Source: Anaerolineales bacterium (GTDB lineage Bacteria; Chloroflexota; Anaerolineae; Anaerolineales; UBA11579). Taken from it: 64,000 nucleotides of DNA. The stretch covers positions 2,148,805 through 2,212,804 of the forward strand of contig CP075367.1 in assembly GCA_019454165.1 (NCBI GenBank), in the 5' to 3' direction. How positions within the stretch are numbered: the stretch's first letter is position 1; the number at the start of each line of letters is the position of its first letter. A program made the position numbers and the translations under genes. Positions 8,103 through 17,729 of the stretch are shown here, one piece after another. Below the pieces are notes generated by a model, which was not told the origin of the DNA, searched no databases, and was given only the letters and a program-made list of their open reading frames with translations.

Positions 8103-8483
8103 ATGTCCAAGCAAACCATCTTTGCCCCCAAGGGTATCAAGCCCATGGGTCCTTACACGCCCGCCATCCGCATGGGAGACCTGTTGTTCGTCTCCGGCCA
8201 GGTGGGCATTGACCCCGAAACCGGCCAGTTCGTCGAAGGCGGTGTGGCCGCCCAAGCCAAGCAAGTGCTCGAGAACCTCAAGGGCCTCGTAGAGACCGGC
8301 GGCAGCAGCATGGACAAGGTGCTCAAGACCACCATGTTCCTGACCAACATGGCCGATTTCGCCACTGTGAATGAGGTATACGCCCAATACTTCGCCAGCG
8401 AGCCGCCCGCCCGTTCCACCATCCAGGTGGTCGCCCTGCCGGGCGGCGCTCTGGTCGAGATCGAGGCCATCGCCAGCGTGTAA
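8103..8483 (+). CDS. ridA: RidA family enamine/imine deaminase
   Basis: 126 residues, full length for the RidA/YjgF family, a trimeric enzyme that hydrolyses reactive 2-aminoacrylate and related enamines released by PLP enzymes. Diagnostic features are GPYTPAIRMGDLLFVSGQ (16-33), the catalytic arginine R104 in PPARSTIQV, and VEIEAIA at the C-terminus with E119/E121. AGGAGA 5 nt upstream supports the ATG. The glycosyltransferase gene begins 15 bp downstream, so the two may be cotranscribed without any evident functional link. Confidence 0.95.
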   Translation: MSKQTIFAPKGIKPMGPYTPAIRMGDLLFVSGQVGIDPETGQFVEGGVAAQAKQVLENLKGLVETGGSSMDKVLKTTMFLTNMADFATVNEVYAQYFASEPPARSTIQVVALPGGALVEIEAIASV

Positions 8484-8498
8484 ACGCGGCTCCCCGGC

Positions 8499-9504
8499 AT
8501 GCCCCCCAGCGTCAGCATCATCGTGCCGTGCTTCAATGAAGAGGCCACCATCGGCGGCCTGCTTGAAGCCATCCTGGCCCAAACCTACCCCGCTGCCCAA
8601 ATGGAAGTGGTCATCGCCGACGGCATGTCCACTGACGGCACGCGCCAGCGCGTCGCCGCCTTCAGCCAGCAGCATCCGCAGCTGGCAGTGCGCGTGGTCG
8701 ACAACCCCGCCCGCAGCATTCCGCACGGGCTGAACCTGGCCATCGCCGCCGCCCAGGGCAGCACGCTGCTGCGCCTGGATGCGCACTCCAGCCCGCACCC
8801 GGAGTACGTTGCGCGCAGTCTGCAAGCGCTTGACGAGGACAAGGGCTGGAACGTGGGCGGCGTGTGGGAGATCCGGCCCGGCCAGGATACCTGGCTGGCG
8901 CGCGCCATCGCCGCCGCCGCCGCCCACCCCTTCGGTGTGGGCGACGCCCGCTACCGCTACACCACCCAGGCCGGCGCGGTCGACACCGTGCCCTTCGGCG
9001 CCTTCCGCCGCAGCCTGATCGAGCGCATCGGCGCATTCGATGAGAGCCTGCAAACCAACGAGGACTACGAGTTCAACACCCGCATTCGCCAGGCGGGCGG
9101 CGCCGTATGGCTGGACCCCGCCATTCGCTCGGTCTACTATGCGCGCCCCACCCTGGGCGCCCTGGCGCGCCAGTATTGGCGCTACGGGTACTGGAAGCTG
9201 CGCATGCTGCGCCGCTACCCGAAAACTTTGCGCCCGCGCCAGGCCATTCCGCCCCTGTTCGTGCTGGCCTTGCTGAGTCTGGGCGGCCTGAGCCTGCTGT
9301 GGCCGCCAGCGGCGTGGCTGCTGGGGGGCGGGGTGGTATCATACGCACTGCTCTTGCTGGCGGCTGCCCTGCACAAGGCAATAGAACTCCGGCAGCCTTC
9401 TCTGCTTCTGGGAATGCCCTTAGCCATGATGACTATGCACCTTAGCTGGGGGGCAGCCTTCCTGTGGAGCTTGCTGAGCTCTGGCGCACCGCGCAAACAC
9501 ACAA

Positions 9505-9524
<20 letters not shown>
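8499..9524 (+). CDS. GT2-family glycosyltransferase with C-terminal membrane helices (ExoA-like)
   Basis: Inverting GT-A glycosyltransferase of family 2, 341 residues. The N-terminal catalytic domain has VSIIVPCFNEE (5-15), the nucleotide-binding IADG (D41), the DXD-like DAH (94-96) and an NEDYEF segment providing the likely general base. Two or three hydrophobic helices (about 250-290 and 310-335) tether it to the membrane. The arrangement resembles succinoglycan-type ExoA enzymes. Its 3' end overlaps the next gene by 20 bp in another frame, and four more sugar genes follow, so it very likely adds a sugar to a polyprenyl-linked surface glycan. Donor and acceptor are unknown. No Shine-Dalgarno sequence is visible before the ATG. 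Confidence 0.88.
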
Positions 9525-10935
<1,411 letters not shown>

Positions 10936-11844
10936 GTGGCCGCGGTCCTGGTCACCGGCGGGGCTGGCTTCATTGGCTCGCACTTGGTCGACGCCCTGCT
11001 AAAACGGGGCGACCGCGTGCGCGTGCTGGATAACTTCTCCAGCAGCGCGCCCAGCCGCCTGCCCGCCGAGGTCGAGCTCATCCAGGGCGATGTGCAAGAC
11101 CCCGCTGCGGTGGGCAAGGCCGTGGCCAGCATCGAAACCATCTTCCACCAGGCCGCCTTTATCTCCGTACCTGAATCCATCGAGAACCCGGCCGCCTGCT
11201 GGGCCAGCAACGTGGACGGCACGCTGGCTCTGCTGGCCGCCGCCCGCCAGGCCGGCTGCCGCGGCGTGGTGCTGGCTTCCAGCGCAGCGGTATACGGCGA
11301 CAGTCTTGAGCTGCCACTAACCGAAAGCGCTCCGGCCAAGTGCCTCTCGCCCTATGCGGCTTCGAAGCACTTCAACGAAACGCTGGCCCAGCTGTACACC
11401 CTGACCTACGGCTTGCCGGTCACCGCGCTGCGTTACTTCAACGTGTTCGGGCCGCGCCAGTCGCCCACTTCGGCTTACGCCGCCGCCATCCCCAAGTTCA
11501 TCACCGCTCTCGCCGCCGGCGAGGCTCCGACGGTATTCGGCGACGGCGCCCAGGGCCGTGACTTTATATTCGTGGCCGATGTGGTGCGCGCCAACCTGCT
11601 GGCCGCCGAAGCCAACCAGGGCGGCGTGTTCAACGTGTGCACCGGGCAGGAGACCACCCTGCTGGACCTGCTGGCCGCGCTGTATCCGCTCTTCCCCAAC
11701 GCCCCGCAGGCTGTGCATGCTGCCCCGCGCCTGGGCGATGTGCCCCGTTCGCTGGGCGACCCGCGTGCCGCCGAAGCCGGCCTGGGCTTCCGCGCCCAAA
11801 CCAGCCTGGCGGATGGCCTGCGCCAGACCGTGGAGGCCGCGTGA
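10936..11844 (+). CDS. NAD-dependent sugar epimerase/dehydratase (extended SDR, GalE-like)
   Basis: Extended short-chain dehydrogenase acting on nucleotide sugars, 302 residues. NAD-binding TGGAGFIGSHL is at 7-17, ASSAAVYGD supplies the catalytic Ser, and Y140-x3-K144 is in YAASKHFNE. RYFNVFGPRQSP and the late FGDGAQGRDFIFVADV are shared by UDP-glucose/UDP-GlcNAc 4-epimerases. The GTG start directly follows the previous TAG with no gap and the TGA overlaps the next GTG by 4 bp (GTGA), so translation is coupled through the cluster. Probable role: making a nucleotide sugar for the glycan built here. The exact epimerisation is not assignable. Confidence 0.9.
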   Translation: MAAVLVTGGAGFIGSHLVDALLKRGDRVRVLDNFSSSAPSRLPAEVELIQGDVQDPAAVGKAVASIETIFHQAAFISVPESIENPAACWASNVDGTLALLAAARQAGCRGVVLASSAAVYGDSLELPLTESAPAKCLSPYAASKHFNETLAQLYTLTYGLPVTALRYFNVFGPRQSPTSAYAAAIPKFITALAAGEAPTVFGDGAQGRDFIFVADVVRANLLAAEANQGGVFNVCTGQETTLLDLLAALYPLFPNAPQAVHAAPRLGDVPRSLGDPRAAEAGLGFRAQTSLADGLRQTVEAA

Positions 11845-13733
11845 GAGCCTGGCTGCAACGCCTGCGCACCAACCGGCTGCTGTTCGCCGACCTGGTGCTG
11901 ATCGCGGCCAGCGTGCTGGGCGCCTTCATCCTGCGCCTGACGCCCGAGCAGCTGATTCTGGACTATTTGCCCACCTTCTTCTGGATGCTGGTGGTCGCGT
12001 TAGTCATCAAGCCGATCGTCTACAAGCGCAGCGGCTTATACGAGCGCGTGTGGGCCTACGCCTCGATCGCCGAGATGAGGCTCATCGTGCGCGCTGTAAC
12101 CATTGCCTCGCTCATCTTCACGCCAGTCATCTTCCTGCTGGACTGGCTGGGCGCGTTCACCAACTTCGCCCGCTCGCTGGTAGCGATCGACTGGCTGCTC
12201 TCGCTGGCCGCGGTGGGCGGCTTGCGCTTCGGCCTGCGCCTGCTGGCCGAGAACCGCAAGGTGATCGAGCAGGCCAGCGGGGTCAAGCTGCGCCGCGCCC
12301 TGATCCTGGGCGCGGGCGACGCCGGCGCCCTGGTGGCGCGCGAGCTGCAAAAGAACCAGCAGCTTGGCCTCAACCCGCTGGCCTTCCTGGATGACGACCC
12401 GGAGAAGCAGGGCCAGCGCCTGCACGGCATCCCGGTGGTCGGCACCCTCAAGGACCTGGCCGCCCAAGCCGCGGCCCTGCGCGCCGAAGAAGTCATCATG
12501 GCCATCCCCAGCGCACCGGGCACGGTGCTGCGCCAAGCCGCTGAGCTGAGCCGCCAGGCCGGCCTGCCCTACCGCACCATGCCCGGTCTGTACGAGCTGA
12601 TCGGCGGCCGGGTCAGCGTCAGCCGCCTGCGCGAAGTCGACATTACCGATCTGCTGCGCCGCCAGCCGGCCCAGATCGACCGTAGCCGCGTGGGCGACAG
12701 CCTGCGCGGCAAGCGCATCCTCATTACCGGCGCGGGCGGCTCGATCGCCAGCGAGCTGAGCCGCCAGATCGCCCGTTGGGAGCCGGCCATGCTGGTGCTG
12801 CTGGGCCATGGCGAGAACAGCATCTTCGAGATCCTGCTCGAGCTGCACAACGAGTATCCGCAGCTCGAGATCGTGCCGGTGATCGCGGATGTGCGCGATG
12901 CCGGGCGCATCGAGGCCGCCCTGGCCAAATACAAGCCCGATATTGTTTTCCACGCCGCCGCCCACAAGCATGTGCCCTTGATGGAAGCCAACATTGCCGA
13001 AGCGGTGGCCAACAACGTGCAGGGCACGCTCAATGTGGTGCAGGCCGCCGGCCAGGCGGGTGTCGCCCGCCTGGTGATGATCTCCACTGACAAAGCCGTG
13101 CGCCCCAGCAGCGTGATGGGCGCCACCAAGCGTGTGGCCGAGTGGGCCGTGCTGGATGCGGCCCGCCGCTTTGGGCGCAACTACTCCGTGGTGCGCTTCG
13201 GCAACGTGCTGGGCAGCCGCGGCAGCGTGGTGCCGCTGTTCAAGCACCAGATCGCCCAGGGCGGCCCGCTCACCATCACGCATCCCGAGGTCGAGCGCTA
13301 TTTCATGACCATTCCCGAAGCCGTGCATCTGGTGCTGCAGGCGGCCGCCTTCGAAGGCCCGGGCGAGCTCTACATGCTCGACATGGGCCAGCCCGTCCGC
13401 ATTGTGGATCTGGCCGAAGACCTGATCCGCCTCTCCGGCCTGACGCCGGGCGAGGACATCCAGATCGAGTTCAGCGGCCTGCGCCCCGGCGAGAAGCTCA
13501 GCGAACAGCTGTGGGAGGCCGGCGCGGACTATTCCCCCACTAACCATCCCGACATTCGCCGTGTGCAGGAGCCGCAGGCGCCGGGCAGCGAGGCGCTGGA
13601 AGCCGCTCTGCGCCAGCTCATCACGCTGGCTGAGGCCAACGATGGCGCCGACATCCTGAAGCTGCTGGGCGAGCTGCTGCCAGGCTCCGAAGTGGGCCAG
13701 GCGCCGCCACCCGAATTCACGGCATTGCCATAA
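11841..13733 (+). CDS. membrane-bound UDP-sugar 4,6-dehydratase (CapD/PglF/WbpM-like)
   Basis: A 630-residue membrane enzyme of the FlaA1/CapD family; members remove water from UDP-GlcNAc to give the 4-keto-6-deoxy sugar used for bacillosamine, FucNAc or QuiNAc. Four hydrophobic helices occupy about 12-130. A first Rossmann domain has LGAGDAGALVAREL (156-169); the catalytic SDR domain has TGAGGSIASEL (296-306), HAAAHKHVPLME (371-382), STDKAVRPSSVMGATK (415-430, with D417, K418 and M426), FGNVLGSRGSVVPLF and ERYFMTIPEA. The tyrosine of ordinary SDRs is replaced by Met, as expected for this subfamily. I place the start at GTG 11841, overlapping the previous stop; the open frame continues upstream but would lie inside the epimerase gene. 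Confidence 0.92.
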   Translation: MRAWLQRLRTNRLLFADLVLIAASVLGAFILRLTPEQLILDYLPTFFWMLVVALVIKPIVYKRSGLYERVWAYASIAEMRLIVRAVTIASLIFTPVIFLLDWLGAFTNFARSLVAIDWLLSLAAVGGLRFGLRLLAENRKVIEQASGVKLRRALILGAGDAGALVARELQKNQQLGLNPLAFLDDDPEKQGQRLHGIPVVGTLKDLAAQAAALRAEEVIMAIPSAPGTVLRQAAELSRQAGLPYRTMPGLYELIGGRVSVSRLREVDITDLLRRQPAQIDRSRVGDSLRGKRILITGAGGSIASELSRQIARWEPAMLVLLGHGENSIFEILLELHNEYPQLEIVPVIADVRDAGRIEAALAKYKPDIVFHAAAHKHVPLMEANIAEAVANNVQGTLNVVQAAGQAGVARLVMISTDKAVRPSSVMGATKRVAEWAVLDAARRFGRNYSVVRFGNVLGSRGSVVPLFKHQIAQGGPLTITHPEVERYFMTIPEAVHLVLQAAAFEGPGELYMLDMGQPVRIVDLAEDLIRLSGLTPGEDIQIEFSGLRPGEKLSEQLWEAGADYSPTNHPDIRRVQEPQAPGSEALEAALRQLITLAEANDGADILKLLGELLPGSEVGQAPPPEFTALP

Positions 13734-14833
13734 TGGAAACCAAAGCCTGGAACGCCCTGATCAGCCAATTGCCGCGCCCGCACTTGTTGCAGACCGGCCA
13801 GTGGGCGCGCGCCAAGGAGCCCTTCGGCTGGACGGCGCACTACAAGACCTGGGAGCAGGGTGGCAAGCTGGCCGCCGCGGCCCAGATCCTGCAGCGCAGC
13901 GTGCGCCTGCCCCTGCTGGGCAAAGAGGTCTGCATGCTGTATGTGCCCAAGGGGCCGCTGCTGGCGGATTGGAACGACGCCGCCTTGCGCGCCCGGGTGT
14001 TGAACGACCTGCGCGAGTTCGCGCAGGAGCTGGGAGCGATATTCATCAAGATCGACCCGGATCTGGCCTACGGCTACGGGCTGCCCGGGGCCGAGGACGA
14101 GCGCGTGGTGCCGGCCGCGGCCGACTTTGTGGCCGAGCTGAAGGCGGCGGGCTGGCGCTACTCGAACGAGCAGGTGCAGATGCCCAACACCATGCTGATC
14201 GATATCGACAAGAGCGAAGAGGACATTCTGGCGGCCATGAAGCAGAAGGGCCGCTACAACCTGCGCCTCTCGCAGAAAAAGGGCGTCACGGTGCGCCGCG
14301 GCACGCCCGCCGATTTCCCCACCTTCTACAAAATGTATGCCGAGACCTCGGTGCGGGATGGTTTTGTCATCCGCAGTGAGGCCTACTACCGCGCCGTGTG
14401 GGACGAGTTCTACGAGGCCGGGCTGCTGGCGCCGCTGCTGGCCGAGGTGGAAGGCGAAGTAGTGGCCGGGCTGATGCTGTTCATCTACGGCGAGCAGTCC
14501 TGGTACATCTACGGCATGTCACGCGCCCTGCACCGCGAGACCATGCCAAATTATTTGCTGCAATGGGAAGCGATCCGCGCCAGCCGCGAGGCCGGTTGCA
14601 AGGTGTATGACCTGTGGGGCGCGCCGGATGAGTTCAATGAGGATGACCCGATGTGGGGTGTGTACCGCTTCAAGCTCAGCCTGGGGGCGTATGAAGCCCG
14701 CCACATCGGCGCCTGGGATCTGCCAGTGCAGCCGACTGTGTACCGCCTATATACGCAGGTGCTGCCGCGCCTGATCGCCGCCATGCGCTGGCGCGGCCGC
14801 CGCCAGACCCGCCAGCAGGTGCTGGCAGAGTAA
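13733..14833 (+). CDS. FemAB-family aminoacyl/peptidyl transferase-like protein
   Basis: A 366-residue protein of the FemABX/GNAT superfamily. Named members use aminoacyl-tRNA to add residues to the lipid II peptide stem. Supporting segments are HLLQTGQWARAKEPFGW near the start, MLYVPKGPLLAD, MPNTMLIDIDKSEEDILAAM, KGRYNLRLSQKKGV, and the C-terminal YGMSRALHRETMPNYLLQWEAI with DLWGAPDEFNEDDPMWGVYRFK. The ATG shares one base with the preceding stop (TAATG), tying it to the glycan cluster. FemAB-like genes at the end of polysaccharide clusters may modify peptidoglycan or add an amino acid to a sugar; the sequence does not decide between these. Confidence 0.88.
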   Translation: METKAWNALISQLPRPHLLQTGQWARAKEPFGWTAHYKTWEQGGKLAAAAQILQRSVRLPLLGKEVCMLYVPKGPLLADWNDAALRARVLNDLREFAQELGAIFIKIDPDLAYGYGLPGAEDERVVPAAADFVAELKAAGWRYSNEQVQMPNTMLIDIDKSEEDILAAMKQKGRYNLRLSQKKGVTVRRGTPADFPTFYKMYAETSVRDGFVIRSEAYYRAVWDEFYEAGLLAPLLAEVEGEVVAGLMLFIYGEQSWYIYGMSRALHRETMPNYLLQWEAIRASREAGCKVYDLWGAPDEFNEDDPMWGVYRFKLSLGAYEARHIGAWDLPVQPTVYRLYTQVLPRLIAAMRWRGRRQTRQQVLAE

Positions 14834-15043
14834 AAGTATTAATCATCATCATAGGGGACGGGAGTACGGGGGTAGCAGTTAATAGTTCAAGCACCTTGAC
14901 ACCTCATCCCCAGAGGGCAGAACCAACAGCGATTGTTAACGTACAGTGGTCAGATGACCAGTTGGTTATGCATATACCACGCTCGTGATTGCGAATGTGC
15001 GGGTCGGGTTGGATGTCAAGGCAGTGGCGGGTGCCACTCCTCA

Positions 15044-15109
15044 CTGGCACATCTCCACGCAGGGCGTGTTTGTAGTCACAAAACAGTCATTGCATAGAAG
15101 ATGTGCCAG
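15044..15109. repeat. inverted repeat, 11-bp arms, 44-bp spacer
   Basis: CTGGCACATCT at 15044-15054 is perfectly matched by its reverse complement at 15099-15109, and the outer flanks remain partly complementary for about five more bases. No open frame or transposase is present. It may be a decayed mobile repeat. Confidence 0.5.
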
Positions 15110-15285
15110 CGAAGATTCTTCCCTAGCCTGGCTTCGGCGATTCGGGTGTAGGTTCTCAAACCCGGTCAGAATGACACGGGGGAATATGGGCGGGCAGCAT
15201 GTTGCGCCCTGCGCGATCCTGAATTGAGTTCATGCCAGCTTGCAGGCGTTCAACATTGGCCGCGTAGGGGCGGGTATGGAAACCA

Positions 15286-15344
15286 GATTGCTTCGGGGCT
15301 GAATGTTGCATGAATATGCAACATTCAGCACTCCTCGCAATGAC
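15286..15344. repeat. 59-bp two-level palindrome, copy 1
   Basis: Outer arms ATTGC/GCAAT enclose a perfect 14-bp inner stem (GCTGAATGTTGCAT and its complement, loop GAAT). The same 59-bp element occurs in opposite orientation at 53824-53882 with only five differences. REP-like dispersed palindrome; it may also slow transcription between the convergent genes. Confidence 0.75.
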
Positions 15345-15414
15345 AAGAGTTGGCAAGAGGCCTAATCTCACTCCCCTATCCGTGTCCATCTGTGTTCATC
15401 TGGGGATGATTCCC

Positions 15415-16032
15415 CTAAGGAAACAGCCGCCGGTACTGCGCGGCGATGAGGGCGATGGCCTGCTGAATGCGCACGCGGTTCTCGGCGATCTGGTGCCAGC
15501 GGCTGGCGCCTGAGGGATGCGGCAGCGGCACATACCAAGTGCCCGCCCGCTCCGTCTCGGTGCCGATGACTTCCTCCAGCACGATGCCCCTGCCGTAGAA
15601 CGTCTCGATCGCCATCTTGCCGATGGGGATGATGAGCTTGGGCCGCACCAGGGCCAGTTCCTCGTCCAGGAACGGGCGGCACAACTGCTGCTCACGCGGC
15701 GAGGGCGCTCGGTCGCCGCCGCCGGACTTGTTCTTGCCCGGGAAGCATTTGGTGACCGAGGTCATGTACTGCGTGCTGCGGAACCAATCCTCATCGATCC
15801 CGGCTTCGCCCAGCCACTGGAACAAACGCTTGCCGCTGCTGGCATTGAAGGGCCGCTTGGCCACCACCTCGGTCACGCCAGGCGCCTGACCCACGGTCAT
15901 GATGCGCGCTTTCAGGCTGCCCTTGGTGACCGCCGGCGGCTCGATGTAGTAGCCTGCCGCCAAACACAAGCGGCAGGCCCGCATTTCCAGTTGGAGTTGG
16001 TCAAAACGCGCCTGGCGCTCGGCAAGCTTCAA
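15415..16032 (-). CDS. uracil-DNA glycosylase superfamily, Fe-S type (family 4/5-like)
   Basis: 205 residues. Removes uracil from DNA in base-excision repair. Four cysteines that can hold a 4Fe-4S cluster are C20, C23, C96 and C118, the spacing used by family 4/5 enzymes. Motif 1 reads VGQAPG (47-52) with PFNASSGKRL after it; motif 3 is PHPSGASRW (171-179). Motif 1 differs from the usual GEAPG of family 4, so substrate range is uncertain. Start is TTG at 16032, overlapping the endonuclease IV-like stop by 4 bp (TTGA), so the two repair genes are coupled: this glycosylase makes abasic sites and the upstream gene's product should cut them. Confidence 0.88.
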   Translation of the reverse strand: MKLAERQARFDQLQLEMRACRLCLAAGYYIEPPAVTKGSLKARIMTVGQAPGVTEVVAKRPFNASSGKRLFQWLGEAGIDEDWFRSTQYMTSVTKCFPGKNKSGGGDRAPSPREQQLCRPFLDEELALVRPKLIIPIGKMAIETFYGRGIVLEEVIGTETERAGTWYVPLPHPSGASRWHQIAENRVRIQQAIALIAAQYRRLFP

Positions 16033-16895
16033 GCAGCCGGCCCGCCCGTGATCACTTCGCCGCCCAATTTCTCCCAGGTCTGCTGGTAGAGCCTGGCATC
16101 TTCTTCAAGGATGGGGCTCTCGCTCAAGATGCGGCCGCCGCAGTCCATATCCTTCAAGGCGCGGAACAATTCCTCCAGCTTGAAGTCAGACTCGGCGATG
16201 GTGAGGTGGTTCTTCTCGCCCATCTCCGTATACGCAATGCCGGAGAGGTGGCAGCTCATATTCTTCAGCGCCTCTTTGCCCAGCGCATCGCGGTATTTGC
16301 CTAGCACCACCATCCACTCGTCATAGCTGTTCATGCTGCCATCGCCGGCGCGGGCGTGCAGATGGGCAAAGTCCACACACGGCACCACGCCGGGGATCTC
16401 TTTGGCCATCTCCAGGTTCTCTTCCAGGGTGCCCAGCTGGCTGGGCTTGCCCATCGTCTCGGGGCGAAGGTTAACCGGGTTGCGGTTACGGCGCAGCTCG
16501 GCCACGCAGTCTTGCAGACGCGCCTTAGCCAGCTTCATGGCCTCCTCGGGCGGCTTGCCACTGTAGCTGCCGGGGTGAAAGATGATCTCGGTGGCGCCGG
16601 CCAGGTTGCCGTAGTGGGCGGCGTCCATCAGGCGGCGGCGCGCATTCGGCCACTCCTCGAAGGTGGCGTTGAGGTTGATGTAGTACGGCGCGTGCACGCT
16701 CAGCAGCACGTCGGAGTCTTTGGCTTGCTGGCGGATGGCGGCGCAGGTTTCCTCGCTGACCCGTACCGACTGCACCCAGCCCAGCTCCAGCGCGCCAAAG
16801 CCCATGGCGCGGATATGCTGCACCGCGCCCACGCTGCCGCCGGGCTTCTTCGGCGCCGAGATCGGCGCCCCTACGGTTCCAAATCGAAAGGCCAT
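16029..16895 (-). CDS. endonuclease IV-like TIM-barrel AP endonuclease
   Basis: 288 residues of the AP endonuclease family 2 fold, which cleaves 5' to abasic sites with a trinuclear zinc centre. Likely ligands match the Nfo layout: H68 (SVHAPYY), H107 (FHPGS), E146 (RPETMG), D175 and H178 (VDFAHLH), H216 (SCHLSG), H230 (EKNH) and E259 (SESP). The aspartate that precedes the last histidine ligand in E. coli Nfo is not obvious here. It is the first gene of a two-gene repair operon with the uracil-DNA glycosylase. No Shine-Dalgarno is present; TACAAT lies exactly 6 nt before the ATG, which suggests a leaderless mRNA. Confidence 0.88.
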   Translation of the reverse strand: MAFRFGTVGAPISAPKKPGGSVGAVQHIRAMGFGALELGWVQSVRVSEETCAAIRQQAKDSDVLLSVHAPYYINLNATFEEWPNARRRLMDAAHYGNLAGATEIIFHPGSYSGKPPEEAMKLAKARLQDCVAELRRNRNPVNLRPETMGKPSQLGTLEENLEMAKEIPGVVPCVDFAHLHARAGDGSMNSYDEWMVVLGKYRDALGKEALKNMSCHLSGIAYTEMGEKNHLTIAESDFKLEELFRALKDMDCGGRILSESPILEEDARLYQQTWEKLGGEVITGGPAA

Positions 16896-16907
16896 GCGAG
16901 AATTGTA
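16896..16907 (-). promoter_or_regulatory. -10 box 6 nt before start (leaderless candidate)
   Basis: TACAAT at 16907-16902 on the minus strand, then 6 nt, then the ATG of the endonuclease IV-like gene. This places +1 on the A of the start codon. No convincing -35 was seen. Confidence 0.5.
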
Positions 16908-16937
16908 ATAGAATGAATCCGCTCAGAAAGGCAACCT

Positions 16938-17522
16938 ATGACCACCCGAGACGAAGCTCTTGCCATTGTGCACGAACATGTAAAGAATGACGGGCTGGTG
17001 CGCCACATGCTTAGCGTGGAAACCGCCATGCGCCATTACGCCGCCATGTACGGCGAAGATGCCGAGCTGTGGGGCGTAGCCGGCCTGCTGCACGACTTTG
17101 ACTGGGAGATCCACCCCAGCCTGGAACAGCACCCGCAAGCCGGCGCCCCGATCCTGCGGGAGCGCGGCGTGCCGGAGGAGATCGTGCAGGCCGTGCTCAG
17201 CCACGCCAACCACAGCGGCGTACCGCGTACCACGCGCATGCAAAAGGCGCTGTATGCCTGCGATGAACTGACCGGGCTGATCACCGCCGTGGCGCTGGTG
17301 CGGCCCTCACGCTCCATCCTGGATGTGAGCGTGAAGTCGATCAAGAATAAGTGGAAGGACCGCGCCTTTGCCGCCGGCGCCAACCGCGAAGAGATGGAAG
17401 ACGGCGCCGGCGAGCTGGGCCTGGACCTGTGGGAGCATGCCGGCAACGTGCTGGCCGCCATGCAGGCCAATGCGGCCGAGTTGGGCCTGGTCGGCAATCC
17501 ACAGGCCGGCGCGGCCAGCTAG
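16938..17522 (+). CDS. HD-domain metal-dependent phosphohydrolase-like protein
   Basis: 194 residues with a complete HD signature: H23 (RHMLSVE), H52-D53 (LLHDFDW), H65, H89/H92 (LSHANHSG) and D109 (ACDELTG). HD proteins bind divalent metals and hydrolyse phosphates, often on nucleotides. The GVAGLLHDFDWEIHP form is typical of small stand-alone HD proteins of uncharacterised substrate found in many bacteria. AAAGG precedes the ATG. It diverges from the AP endonuclease gene across 42 bp and ends at a strong terminator, so it is a single-gene unit. A nucleotide or tRNA-related role is possible but not shown. Confidence 0.82.
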   Translation: MTTRDEALAIVHEHVKNDGLVRHMLSVETAMRHYAAMYGEDAELWGVAGLLHDFDWEIHPSLEQHPQAGAPILRERGVPEEIVQAVLSHANHSGVPRTTRMQKALYACDELTGLITAVALVRPSRSILDVSVKSIKNKWKDRAFAAGANREEMEDGAGELGLDLWEHAGNVLAAMQANAAELGLVGNPQAGAAS

Positions 17523-17545
17523 CCAGTGGCTTGACAAGCGCCCCC

Positions 17546-17571
17546 AAAAGCCCGCCTTTGGCGGGCTTTTT
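17546..17571 (+). terminator. intrinsic terminator after HD-domain gene
   Basis: AAAAGCCCGCC / GGCGGGCTTTT 11-bp stem with a 3-nt loop and a T5 tail, 24 bp after the stop codon. The A-rich left arm would let it act in both directions, but no minus-strand gene ends here. Confidence 0.9.
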
Positions 17572-17729
17572 GTTATGACTACAGCAATCAGCGCCGCTTC
17601 AAAACTGGCACACAACTTGCAAACTTCAGGGGGAATGATGCTGCAATTCGCACTCGCTATGGATTCAAAACACTCGGCATGGATATTGCATGCCAGTTCA
17701 ACGCGCCAGCAGACCACAGAGGTAATCAA

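Larger units (their letters stand above)
14834..15414. other. 581-bp non-coding gap with inverted repeats
   Basis: I find no convincing gene here. It holds a 6-2-6 palindrome around 14947 (TGGTCA-GA-TGACCA), the 11-bp inverted pair at 15044/15099, the 59-bp palindrome at 15286-15344, and, next to the uracil-DNA glycosylase stop, one TCCATCTGTG/TTCATCTGGG-type repeat at about 15379-15406. It looks like a repeat-accumulation site between convergent genes. Confidence 0.6.

Noticed and set aside
12036..13547. 503-codon minus-strand frame opposite the CapD-like gene
   Set aside because: Shadow frame; the plus strand carries a complete dehydratase.
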